From Herbaspirillum sp. DW155 (GTDB taxonomy: Bacteria > Pseudomonadota > Gammaproteobacteria > Burkholderiales > Burkholderiaceae_D): 64,000 bases of DNA. The position numbers and the translations under genes are program-made. The notes under the pieces were generated by a model, which had not been told where the DNA came from, did not search any database, and worked only from the letters and a program-made list of their open reading frames with translations. This document shows, one piece after another, positions 19,160-26,795 of this stretch. The stretch is from assembly GCF_037076565.1 (NCBI RefSeq), contig NZ_AP029028.1, forward strand, positions 2,232,001 through 2,296,000, in the 5' to 3' direction. The first letter of the stretch is position 1. The number at the start of each line of letters is the position of its first letter.

Positions 19160-20521
19160 ATGTCAGACCAGTCCGCCGATCCAACCGTTTCGCCCCAACC
19201 CGCGCACCAGGCCCTGGATTTCTTTCTGGCGCGCCAGCCCATCCTGAGCCGTGACCAAGATCTGATCGGCTACGAATTGCTGTTTCGCAGCGCCGCCTTC
19301 GGTCCGGCCAATGTGAAGGATGACGTCACGGCCACGGCGGCGGTGATTGCCCATGCTTCCGAGCTGGGCTTGTCCAACGTGATCGGCAATCTGCAGGGCT
19401 TCATCAATGTCGATGCGGCCGTGCTGATGAGCGACTTCATTTATTTCCTGCCGGCCGACAAGGTGGTGCTGGAGATTCTGGAGACGGTGCGCGTCACGCC
19501 CGAGCTGGTGGTGCGAGTACGCGAACTGGTGGCTGCGGGTTATGTGTTTGCGCTGGACGACGTGGTGGCCGAGTCGCAGGAAATCGAAGAACTGCTGCCG
19601 CTGGTGAAGATCATCAAGATCGACGTGATGGAAGTCGATCCGAGCAAGCTGCTCAAGCTGTCGGTGCATTTCAAGCGGGCCCGCAAAGAGTTGCTGGCCG
19701 AGAAGGTCGAAACGCTGCAGCAATTCAATGACTGCATGACCTTCGGCTTCGATTTCTTCCAGGGCTATTATTTTGCCAAGCCGATGATCCTCCAGGGCAA
19801 GAAGCTGGAAGCCTCGAAGATGGTCATCATGCATCTGCTGACGCTCTTGGTGCGCAATGTCGACAACGCCGAGATCGTGCGCTACATCAAGCGTGACGTG
19901 GCGCTGTCGCTGACGCTGCTGCGGCTGGTCAATACGCCCGTCTACGGCTTCCAGAAGTTCATCGATTCGCTCGGTCAGGCACTGATCGTGCTGGGCCGCC
20001 GCCAGCTCAAGCGCTGGCTGCAGATCCTGCTGTTTGCCAATACCGACAAGGATCGTGCGCATACCATGTCGCCGCTGATGATCCTGGCGGCCACGCGCGG
20101 CAAGATGCTGGAACTGGTCACGGCCAGGATCCGTCCGGGCCGGCGCAAGATGTCGGAGATGGCCTTCACGGTCGGCATCATGTCGCTGGTGGACGCGCTC
20201 TTCGGCATGAGCATGGAAACCGTGCTGCGCCAGATCACGGTCAGTACCGAGATCCGCGAAGCCCTGCTGCGTCGCACCGGCTTCTACGGCACCGTGCTCA
20301 AGCTGGTGGAATGCACCGAGTTGCGGGCGCCTGACCAGGCGGAGATGCAGCGTCTGCTGGACGAGTTGCACCTGTCGGCAGACGATTTCTTCGCCGCCGA
20401 AAAGCAGGCCTTTGAATGGGGCAACAGCATTGCCAACAACAACATCGGCGAGCACGCCAGCATGCAGATGTCGCCGCCGCCGGAAGGCTATATCGATGAC
20501 GATGATGACGACGATGACTGA
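19160..20521 (+). CDS. EAL-HDOD signalling protein (YuxH type) with poly-Asp tail
   Basis: A 453-residue protein. Residues 20-220 form an EAL-like domain in which the signature is YELLFR, not EAL, and several metal-binding positions are altered, so it is probably not an active phosphodiesterase. Residues about 215-420 form an HDOD domain (typical IVLGRRQLKRWLQILLFANT). The protein ends in an unbroken run of eight aspartates coded by mixed GAT/GAC codons. YuxH-type proteins act as adaptors in cyclic-di-GMP and motility pathways. A paralogue with the same HDOD core lies at 35249. The terminator of this gene has been invaded by an insertion sequence. Confidence 0.88.
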   Translation: MSDQSADPTVSPQPAHQALDFFLARQPILSRDQDLIGYELLFRSAAFGPANVKDDVTATAAVIAHASELGLSNVIGNLQGFINVDAAVLMSDFIYFLPADKVVLEILETVRVTPELVVRVRELVAAGYVFALDDVVAESQEIEELLPLVKIIKIDVMEVDPSKLLKLSVHFKRARKELLAEKVETLQQFNDCMTFGFDFFQGYYFAKPMILQGKKLEASKMVIMHLLTLLVRNVDNAEIVRYIKRDVALSLTLLRLVNTPVYGFQKFIDSLGQALIVLGRRQLKRWLQILLFANTDKDRAHTMSPLMILAATRGKMLELVTARIRPGRRKMSEMAFTVGIMSLVDALFGMSMETVLRQITVSTEIREALLRRTGFYGTVLKLVECTELRAPDQAEMQRLLDELHLSADDFFAAEKQAFEWGNSIANNNIGEHASMQMSPPPEGYIDDDDDDDD

Positions 20522-20564
20522 GCGCGTCGCCCTCGATGGCGGGCGGGATTGCCCCTGAAAAAAA

Positions 20565-20582
20565 GGCTGCCTTTGAGCAGCC
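20565..20582 (+). repeat. Left copy of 18-bp duplicated target: a terminator hairpin
   Basis: GGCTGCCTTTGAGCAGCC is the complete stem-loop of the terminator that follows the EAL-HDOD gene. An identical copy occurs at 22207-22224 on the other side of the insertion sequence. The poly-A side (seven A) is retained only on the left and the T-rich side (TTCTTCATTTTT) only on the right. Joining the two outer flanks restores one hairpin, so this is the target-site duplication. Confidence 0.9.
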
Positions 20583-20596
20583 TCAGGTTGATGACG

Positions 20597-20630
20597 AACC
20601 CCGTGTTTTCGAACACGGGGTTTTGTTTTT
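20597..20630. terminator. Subterminal hairpin of the insertion sequence
   Basis: AACCCCGTGTT (20597-20607) pairs perfectly with AACACGGGGTT (20612-20622) around TTCG, followed by TTGTTTTT. It reads as a strong terminator on the plus strand. It would block readthrough into the element from the EAL-HDOD gene, while also closing the transposase transcript on the minus strand. Confidence 0.85.
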
Positions 20631-22096
20631 CAGGCGCAGGTAATTTGCAGATGGTCAATGGCGCAGAAGCCAAGCAATGCGCTCATTTTTCTCTGTAGCC
20701 ACTTTTGTACGCTGGCATAGGCGTTCAAGCCCGGTAAAAGCGCGCGCAAGCGCGCCACCAGCAGGGCAATCTTCTTCATGTTCTGGGCCGCCGCCGCCAA
20801 CAAGCACTGCTCGGCGACCTTGCGCAAGCCGCGCATGCGGGCATAGCGATGTCCGTGCAATTGCTTGGCGTCGGCGAAGCTGCGTTCTACCGTTTCCTTG
20901 CGTCGGGCATAGATGCGCTTGCCCCATTCGGTACGACGCCGATCATCCACCTTCTCCTTGGAACGCTCCCACACATGGCGCGTCACCACCTTGACCGCAT
21001 TGGCGCTATTGGTGCATTGCTCGCGTACCTTGCAGCCCCGGCATTGTTCAGGCTTGGATTTGTATTCCCGATACCCCTGCCGATTGGTGGTGCTGTAGTG
21101 CAAGGACTGGCCCTGCGGGCAGATGTATTCGTCACGGTAGGCATCGTACTCATACGCCCGTTTAAAGAATGTCCCCGGCTTGTGGTTGGGTGTGCGGTAG
21201 CCCATCACGCCGCTGATCTCGCGATTCTCCAGTCCCTGGCAGACGGCCGGTGTGAAATAGCCAGCATCCAGGCCAACGGCCTGTACATCAAATCCGAACG
21301 TCTGGCGCTGACGATCCAGGCGTGCCAGATAAGGTTGACTGTCATGGACTGAGGCGGGCGTGACATGGGTATCGGTAATGATGCAATGCTTGGCATCGAC
21401 GGTGCGGTGATCCAGGTAGAAGAAGCCCTTGGGCTTGTCGTCGCGCACCATGTAGCCGCTCTCGGGATCGGTGCGACTAACCTTGATCTCTTTGGTGGGC
21501 GGCTCATCATCATCGTCACGTTTGAGCGGCTTCTTGCCATGCTCGGCACGGTCGATATCCACAGCCGCATCCAGTTCGGCCAGATAGGCCGAGGGTGTCT
21601 GGGCAACTTGAACGTAGTCGAACTTGTTCTTGTTGGCGTTGGCCTTGAGGTGGGTGCTGTCGCTGTAGAGCACACGGCCATCGACCATGCCGCGTCCAAT
21701 GGCCTGGCGCACGATCTCGTCGAAGATGTCTTGATAGACGGTGGTATCAATGAAGCGGCGGCGCCGGTTCTGGGAGAAGGTGGAGGAGTCCGGCACCTTG
21801 TCGGTCAGACGGAATCCGGCAAACCAGCGATAGGCCACGTTGACCTGGACCTCGCGGATGAGCTGGCGCTCGCTGCGGATACCGAAGAGGTAGCCGATGA
21901 ACAAGAGCTTGAAGAGTACCACCGGGTCCAGTGCCGGGCGGCCATTGTCGGCGCAATACAGATGCGCCACCTTCTCGCGGATGAACTCGAAATCCACCGC
22001 CGCGTCGATCTTGCGCAGCAGGTGGTCCTTGGGCACGAGCATCTCGATGGTCACCATCTCTAACTCGTGCTGGGCGGCTGTCGGTTTTTTGAGCAT
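20630..22096 (-). CDS. IS1182-family transposase
   Basis: A 488-residue DDE transposase. The N-terminus carries the DUF772 region (VPKDHLLRKIDAAVDFEFIR; DNGRPALDPVVLFKLLFIGY), followed by a DDE core with the acidic residues in VLYSDSTHLKANANK, AVGLDAGYFTPAV and RRKETVERSFADAKQLHGHR. Between them lies a zinc-ribbon-like cluster CRGCKVREQC. Length is normal for the family and I see no frameshift or internal stop. It occupies almost the whole element. ATG at 22096. Confidence 0.95.
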   Translation of the reverse strand: MLKKPTAAQHELEMVTIEMLVPKDHLLRKIDAAVDFEFIREKVAHLYCADNGRPALDPVVLFKLLFIGYLFGIRSERQLIREVQVNVAYRWFAGFRLTDKVPDSSTFSQNRRRRFIDTTVYQDIFDEIVRQAIGRGMVDGRVLYSDSTHLKANANKNKFDYVQVAQTPSAYLAELDAAVDIDRAEHGKKPLKRDDDDEPPTKEIKVSRTDPESGYMVRDDKPKGFFYLDHRTVDAKHCIITDTHVTPASVHDSQPYLARLDRQRQTFGFDVQAVGLDAGYFTPAVCQGLENREISGVMGYRTPNHKPGTFFKRAYEYDAYRDEYICPQGQSLHYSTTNRQGYREYKSKPEQCRGCKVREQCTNSANAVKVVTRHVWERSKEKVDDRRRTEWGKRIYARRKETVERSFADAKQLHGHRYARMRGLRKVAEQCLLAAAAQNMKKIALLVARLRALLPGLNAYASVQKWLQRKMSALLGFCAIDHLQITCA

Positions 22097-22113
22097 GACC
22101 GATTAAACAACAA

Positions 22114-22205
22114 AGCCTTGGCTCTCGCCAAGGCTTTCCAAGGCTTTGTCATCAATCTGAGCCTTGGCTCTCGCCAAGGCTTTCCAAGGCTTTGTCATCA
22201 ATCTG
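22114..22205. repeat. Two tandem 46-bp units at the right end of the insertion sequence
   Basis: Positions 22114-22159 and 22160-22205 are identical. Each unit starts with a hairpin (AGCCTTGG pairs with CCAAGGCT) and ends with GTCATCAATCTG, the terminal inverted-repeat sequence. The element therefore has two usable right ends, one at 22160 and one at 22206. This looks like an end duplication by slippage or by an earlier aberrant transposition. Confidence 0.9.
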
Positions 22206-22206
22206 A

Positions 22207-22224
22207 GGCTGCCTTTGAGCAGCC
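22207..22224 (+). repeat. Right copy of the 18-bp target duplication (terminator hairpin)
   Basis: Identical to 20565-20582 and followed by TTCTTCATTTTT, the T-rich side of the original terminator. On the minus strand it also lies just beyond the stop of the small membrane-protein gene at 22255, so the uninterrupted hairpin would have served both convergent genes. Confidence 0.9.
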
Positions 22225-22254
22225 TTCTTCATTTTTACTTCATTAAATCTGAAT

Positions 22255-22872
22255 CTATTTGCTCCGCATGCGGCTCACCAGCCGGCGCACCACCCGCAAC
22301 GCCCGAGTCCACGGCGCTCCCGGACCCGGTGCGGCGATGCGGGCAGCGAGCGCGTGCTTGAGACGGACGATGGCGTCTTTCAAGGCCTTGAGCAGGCGCT
22401 GCACCTGTTGCCAGCCGGCCGTGGCCCGCAGTTGCGCCGTGAGCCGGGCTTTGAGGGCCAGCAGGCGGTCGTGATAGCGCTGGAACCAGTCCAGCGAGAG
22501 CAGGCTGCGCCGCGTCAGGGCATAGATACGCGCGACCAGGGCGGTGCCCAGCACCTTGGCGGTCAGGACGATCAACAGGCCCAGGGTAGGGTGGCCGTGC
22601 GTGATCGACAGCAGTGCCAGAATCTTCACCGGCAAGAGCAGCAAGGTCGGCGCCAGGAAGATCAGCAGCGCCGCATAGGGCGACAGCCGCTCCACCCAGC
22701 GCTGCAGCCGCACCAGCCAGGGCCATTCGGGGATGCGGGCCAGCGCGGCCTGGGTGGTATCCCACAGCCATTCTTCCAGCATCAGCAGCAGGGCGGCGGT
22801 GTAGATCAATGGTGCCAGCAGGCGCCGGCGCCAGCGGGTCGGCCGGCGCGGCGGCGGTACGGAAGACGTCAT
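22255..22872 (-). CDS. Hypothetical membrane protein
   Basis: A 205-residue protein I do not recognise. It has an Arg-rich N-terminus (MTSSVPPPRRPTRWRRRLLA), a hydrophobic segment at about 19-36, a second long hydrophobic region at about 65-115 (AALLIFLAPTLLLLPVKILA and the following LGLLIVLTAKVLG), and a basic helical C-terminal half. It starts 7 bp after the MGS-like gene, so the two form an operon. Function unknown; coupling to a small-molecule lyase-like protein is the only clue. Confidence 0.75.
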   Translation of the reverse strand: MTSSVPPPRRPTRWRRRLLAPLIYTAALLLMLEEWLWDTTQAALARIPEWPWLVRLQRWVERLSPYAALLIFLAPTLLLLPVKILALLSITHGHPTLGLLIVLTAKVLGTALVARIYALTRRSLLSLDWFQRYHDRLLALKARLTAQLRATAGWQQVQRLLKALKDAIVRLKHALAARIAAPGPGAPWTRALRVVRRLVSRMRSK

Positions 22873-22879
22873 CCAGTGC

Positions 22880-23767
22880 TCAGACGGCGCGCGCCTTGAT
22901 CAGCGACAGCCAGCGGTCGCCCCACTTCACGTCGCTCATGCAGGAAGCATAGCCGGTCACGGTGCGGGCGGCGCGTTCGAGCAGCTGGATGTCTGCTTCG
23001 TGCTGGCGTGCCACGTGCGGGTCTTCCAGGAACAGCACGCGGCGGCACTGGCGCTCCAGGATCAGCTCGGCTATCTGGGCATCGCCACCCAGGGGGCCGG
23101 AGAGGAAGGGCTTGACCCAGTTGCGTCCGGCTTCGCCTTTTTTCTTCATGGCCAGCTGGTTGAGCAGGCCGCCGGTGGTGCCGGTGGCACAGCGGAAGGC
23201 GAACTGGTCGAGCACCTCGAAGTGCTTCTCGGCCAGCTCCAGCATGCGCGACTTCATGGCGTCGTGGGCGATCAGGGCGATGCCTTCGTCCTTCAGGTGG
23301 AAGCGGTCATCGAGGAAACTGTCGGGCGTTGCGCCATTGGCCAGAGCTTCCAGTTCAAACCATTCCTGGGCACCGGCCAGGGTCGAGAGGAAGGGCTTGC
23401 CGTGGATGACGCACTGGCGCTTGAGGGCCACCGCTTCCGGAAAGGTGGACGAGGGATCGACCGGATCGATCAGGTAGATCACGGCATCCAGGGTGCGTTC
23501 GGGATCGGGATCGACGGTGCGCGAGACCAGCTTCATCAGCCCGCCATGCCGGCCATAGGGGAAGCGCACCAGGTGGGCATAGCCGGGCAACAGGTTCATC
23601 TGGCTGATCGCATCCAGGGTGCGGCCGACCACGATCAGTTCGGGTTGCAGGCTTTCGATGCGATGGCGCGAGCCGGTCAGCAACTGGACCAGGGCGGAAT
23701 CCGAAGCGTCCTGATGGGCGCGGTTGGCGATGAGACCGATGCGATAGCGGGGAGCGATGGAAGACAT
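22880..23767 (-). CDS. Tandem methylglyoxal-synthase-like protein
   Basis: A 295-residue protein whose C-terminal half (about 155-295) matches methylglyoxal synthase, which converts dihydroxyacetone phosphate to methylglyoxal. It has IALIAHDAMKSRM, CATGTTGGLL, SGPLGGDAQIAELI and FLEDPHVARQHEADI. These keep the AHD pair, the Asp in GGDAQ and the His/Asp of HEAD that correspond to the catalytic and phosphate-site residues of E. coli MgsA. The N-terminal half (about 8-150) looks like a degenerate second copy: RIGLIANRAHQ, VVGRTLDAIS, YGRHGGLMKL, VIYLIDPVDPSSTFPEA. E. coli MgsA is a single domain of about 150 residues. Activity is uncertain. Confidence 0.7.
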   Translation of the reverse strand: MSSIAPRYRIGLIANRAHQDASDSALVQLLTGSRHRIESLQPELIVVGRTLDAISQMNLLPGYAHLVRFPYGRHGGLMKLVSRTVDPDPERTLDAVIYLIDPVDPSSTFPEAVALKRQCVIHGKPFLSTLAGAQEWFELEALANGATPDSFLDDRFHLKDEGIALIAHDAMKSRMLELAEKHFEVLDQFAFRCATGTTGGLLNQLAMKKKGEAGRNWVKPFLSGPLGGDAQIAELILERQCRRVLFLEDPHVARQHEADIQLLERAARTVTGYASCMSDVKWGDRWLSLIKARAV

Positions 23768-23960
23768 GGGGCGCAGGCAGGCGAGTGGATGAACCCTGGC
23801 ATGGCGGTCATGCGCAGGCGCGAGTGCAGATTATCGCCGAGTGCGCGCCAAAGGGCGAGTCCGGCACAGTGCCACGCGCATTATTCGGTATAACTGTACC
23901 GTTGAGTCCCTCCGCATGCGGCTACAATAAGCGTGACTCTGCATACCAACCCACTCCAGC

Positions 23961-24518
23961 ATGAACAAGGCTTTTGTAAAAGAATCCGACGGCGCCGACG
24001 ACGATGACGAGATCGCCTTGCCGGCCATCCCGGCCGGCAGCAAGAATTACATGACTCCGCAGGGGCATCAGCGCATCAAGGATGAACTGCTGCACCTGAT
24101 CGATGAAGAGCGGCCGGAGGTGGTGCGCGTGGTGTCCTGGGCCGCCTCCAATGGCGACCGCTCCGAGAACGGCGATTACCTCTACGGCAAGAAACGCCTG
24201 CGCGAGATCGACCGCCGTATCCGCTTCCTGACCAAGCGGCTGGACAATGCCGAGGTGGTCGACCCGTCGGTGCATCATGGCAGCGACCAGATCTTCTTCG
24301 GCGCGACCGTGACCTACGAAAACCAGAAGGGTGAAGAACATACCGTCACCATCGTGGGCATCGATGAACTCGATCCCCTGAAGGGCCGCATCAGCTGGAT
24401 TTCGCCCGTGGCGCGGGCGCTGACCAAGGCGCGTGAAGGCGATGAAGTGGTGCTGCAGACGCCTTCCGGGATGGAGCAGCTGACCATCCTGGAAGTGACG
24501 TATCCGGCACCGCAGTAG
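23961..24518 (+). CDS. greB: Transcript cleavage factor GreB
   Basis: A 185-residue GreA/GreB protein that rescues backtracked RNA polymerase. It has a 28-residue acidic N-terminal extension (DGADDDDEIALPAIPAG), then the coiled-coil domain from residue about 30 with the catalytic acidic tip around NGDRSENGDYLYGKKRLREI, and the FKBP-like C-terminal domain (GATVTYENQKGEEHTVTIVG). The segment YLYGKKRLREIDRRIRFLTK marks GreB rather than GreA. Single gene, divergent from the MGS-like protein. Confidence 0.95.
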   Translation: MNKAFVKESDGADDDDEIALPAIPAGSKNYMTPQGHQRIKDELLHLIDEERPEVVRVVSWAASNGDRSENGDYLYGKKRLREIDRRIRFLTKRLDNAEVVDPSVHHGSDQIFFGATVTYENQKGEEHTVTIVGIDELDPLKGRISWISPVARALTKAREGDEVVLQTPSGMEQLTILEVTYPAPQ

Positions 24519-24620
24519 CGCCCGCCCCGTCTGCGCAAACCTGACCCGGCCATGCCGTTACCGGATGCGCGCTTGCGCGCGCCCGGCCCACAGAATTTCC
24601 ATCCTCCACGAGAACGCTCC

Positions 24621-25961
24621 ATGTCCATCGTTTTTGCCAGCCTGAACCACCCGCAGCGTGTCGTCCTGGCTGCCGAGGTGCATTCGCGCCCCTTCCTGCA
24701 GCTCACGCGCTCGGAAACCCTCACGCACCTGGCCGTCTACGTGCGCGAAGACGGCAACAGCGGCCGTCATGCCAGTGCCCAGCATGCGCTGCTGGACGAG
24801 CTGTGCACCCATTTCGGCGTGGTCGCGCCGGGCGGCGAGGCCAAGCACTTCTATCATGATTTCGGCCGTTTCCGCCTCAAGTGGGAGTGCCACACCGAGT
24901 TCGCCACCTATACCTTCGCCCAGGCCCATGAAGAGGAACTCTCCACCGATCAGGCCTTCACCCGCGCGCCGCTGGCGCACATCCCGCAGCAATGGCTGGT
25001 GAGCCTGAAGGGCAAGCTGATGGTGGCCGCGCACGTGGTGGTGGAGCCCGCCGCCGATGATCCGGCCGCGACGGCGCGCCAGATGCAGCGCATCTTCGAA
25101 GGCAAGCTGATGAGTTCCAGCAAGGTCTTGCAGGGTGGCGAGATCTGGACCGACTTCCAGATCCAGTCGGATGGCTTCTCGCGCTTCGTGGTACGCGACA
25201 TCGACCTGCGCGAGTTGCAGGGCGGGCGGCTGGCGCAGCGCATCCTGGAAATCGAGACCTACCGCATGATGGCGCTGCTGGGCCTGCCGCACGCCCAGCA
25301 GTCCGGCCCCCTGCTCAACGAGATCGAAGGCGATCTGGCGGCGCTGACGGCGGCCATGGTGCAGTCCGAGCAATCCACCACGGGTACGCCCGAAGAGATG
25401 GCCGAGGATGAGCGCATCCTGCGCAAGATCACGGGGCTGGCCGCGCGCATCGAAAAACTGTCGCTGGAGAACAGCTACCGCTTTTCGGCCTCGCAAGCCT
25501 ATTTCCGACTGGTGCAGGCGCGCATCGAGGAATTGCGCGAGCAGCGCATCGAAGGCGTGCCGACCATCGGCGAATTCATGGAACGCCGCCTGGCGCCGGC
25601 CATGAACACCTGCCAGGCCATCGCCCGCCGTCAGGAAGCGCTGGCCGAGCGCATCGCCCATACCAACGACCTGCTGCGCACCCGCATCGGCATCGTGCAG
25701 GAGCGCCAGAACCGCCAGATCCTGGAATCCATGAATGCCCGCGCCGCCCAGCAACTGAAGCTGCAGCAGGCGGTGGAGGGTTTGTCGGTGGCGGCCATCT
25801 CCTACTACGTGATCGGCCTGCTGGGCTATGCCGGCAAGGCCGCCAAGGCGGCGGGCCTGCCCATCAATCCGGACCTGGCCACAGGGCTGGCCATGCCGGT
25901 GGTGGCGGCGTGCGTCTGGCTGGGCTTGCGGCGCATGCACAAGGGCCTGGGCAACCACTGA
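24621..25961 (+). CDS. DUF3422-family membrane-anchored protein
   Basis: A 446-residue protein with the DUF3422 N-terminal block (HPQRVVLAAEVHSRPFLQL; WECHTEFATYTF). The middle is rich in charged coiled-coil helices (about 225-390). A C-terminal pair of hydrophobic segments, AAISYYVIGLLGYAGKAAK and the following TGLAMPVVAACVWLGLRR, anchors it in the inner membrane. The ATG at 24621 directly precedes the conserved start SIVFASLNHPQR; the open frame upstream lacks homology-like sequence. Function unknown. Confidence 0.88.
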   Translation: MSIVFASLNHPQRVVLAAEVHSRPFLQLTRSETLTHLAVYVREDGNSGRHASAQHALLDELCTHFGVVAPGGEAKHFYHDFGRFRLKWECHTEFATYTFAQAHEEELSTDQAFTRAPLAHIPQQWLVSLKGKLMVAAHVVVEPAADDPAATARQMQRIFEGKLMSSSKVLQGGEIWTDFQIQSDGFSRFVVRDIDLRELQGGRLAQRILEIETYRMMALLGLPHAQQSGPLLNEIEGDLAALTAAMVQSEQSTTGTPEEMAEDERILRKITGLAARIEKLSLENSYRFSASQAYFRLVQARIEELREQRIEGVPTIGEFMERRLAPAMNTCQAIARRQEALAERIAHTNDLLRTRIGIVQERQNRQILESMNARAAQQLKLQQAVEGLSVAAISYYVIGLLGYAGKAAKAAGLPINPDLATGLAMPVVAACVWLGLRRMHKGLGNH

Positions 25962-25978
25962 GCTGCAGCACAAAGGAC

Positions 25979-26013
25979 AACGGGGCGCACCGCCTGATGC
26001 GGTGCGCCCCGTT
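25979..26013. terminator. Bidirectional hairpin between DUF3422 gene and azoR
   Basis: A perfect 15-bp stem (AACGGGGCGCACCGC with GCGGTGCGCCCCGTT) around a CTGAT loop lies between convergent genes. There is no long T-run, but its stability makes it a likely shared terminator. Confidence 0.75.
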
Positions 26014-26040
26014 GCTGGGAGCGTTGATGCAGGCCCGCGA

Positions 26041-26649
26041 TCAGACGGTCGCGTTGATCTTGGCTTCAGCGCCAGCGACGGCCGCCTTGGCAGCTTCTTC
26101 GCCCATCGCCACGCCTTCGGCCACCACCAGCTCGACATCGGTGATGCCGATGAAGCCCAGGGCGCTCTTGAGGTATTTGCCCTGGAAGTCCAGCGCTTCC
26201 ATCGGGCCTTCGGAATACTTGCCGCCGCGCGAGAGGATGATGACGGCCTTCTTGCCGGTCACGAGACCCACCGGACCGGTTTCGGTGTACTTGAAGGTGC
26301 GGCCGGCGCGGAAAACGTGATCGATCCAGGCCTTCAGCGTGGAGGGCGGGGCGAAGTTGTACATCGGCACGCCGATGACGATGGTATCGGCAGCCAGCAG
26401 TTCGTCCACCAGTGCGTCGGATTGCTGGATGACTTGCGCCTGCTCGGGGCTGCGGGCGTCGGCCGGGGTGAAGAAAGCGCCCATGAGCGCTTCGCTCAGG
26501 TGCGGCAGGGCATTGCTGGCCAGGTCACGGTGAACGATCTTGCCGCCGGGGTTCTTGGCTTGCCATTGCTGGGCAAAGGAAGCGGTCAGCTGGCGCGAGA
26601 TGGAGCCGCCGGTACGGGCGCTGGAGTCGATGTGCAGCAGGGTGCTCAT
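26041..26649 (-). CDS. azoR: FMN-dependent NADH azoreductase
   Basis: A 202-residue flavodoxin-fold enzyme that reduces quinones and azo compounds with NADH. The FMN phosphate loop is SSARTGGSISRQLT (residues about 9-22). MYNFAPPSTLKAWIDHVFRA and the ILSRGGKYSEGP segment match AzoR. The cofactor dimer interface residues appear intact. It is divergent from a LysR gene, which probably regulates it in response to electrophiles or quinones. Confidence 0.94.
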   Translation of the reverse strand: MSTLLHIDSSARTGGSISRQLTASFAQQWQAKNPGGKIVHRDLASNALPHLSEALMGAFFTPADARSPEQAQVIQQSDALVDELLAADTIVIGVPMYNFAPPSTLKAWIDHVFRAGRTFKYTETGPVGLVTGKKAVIILSRGGKYSEGPMEALDFQGKYLKSALGFIGITDVELVVAEGVAMGEEAAKAAVAGAEAKINATV

Positions 26650-26795
26650 GGTGTTTCCTTTCGTTGTTCGGTGGGCAAGGCCACTGCGGTGAGGGCGCTT
26701 GCATTGGGGGTCAACGATACCCAGTTTTCATTTGTTGCAATAGATGCGAGAATCGCATTTCACTGATCCATTTTTGGTTGTAATCGAGAACCGCC

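Larger units (their letters stand above)
20583..22206 (-). mobile_element. IS1182-like insertion sequence
   Basis: A 1,624-bp element with one transposase gene. The terminal inverted repeats are TCAGGTTGATGAC (20583-20595) and the complement TCAGATTGATGAC (ending at 22206), matching at 12 of 13 positions. It is flanked by 18-bp direct repeats that are each an entire terminator hairpin. Just inside the left end lies a perfect hairpin (20597-20622), and the right end carries a tandem 46-bp duplication that repeats the terminal sequence. The transposase frame is intact, so the element may be active. Family from the transposase. Confidence 0.9.

Noticed and set aside
20506-20518. Trinucleotide repeat at the end of the EAL-HDOD gene
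   Set aside because: GAT and GAC codons are mixed, so it is not a perfect microsatellite; kept as a protein-level observation only.
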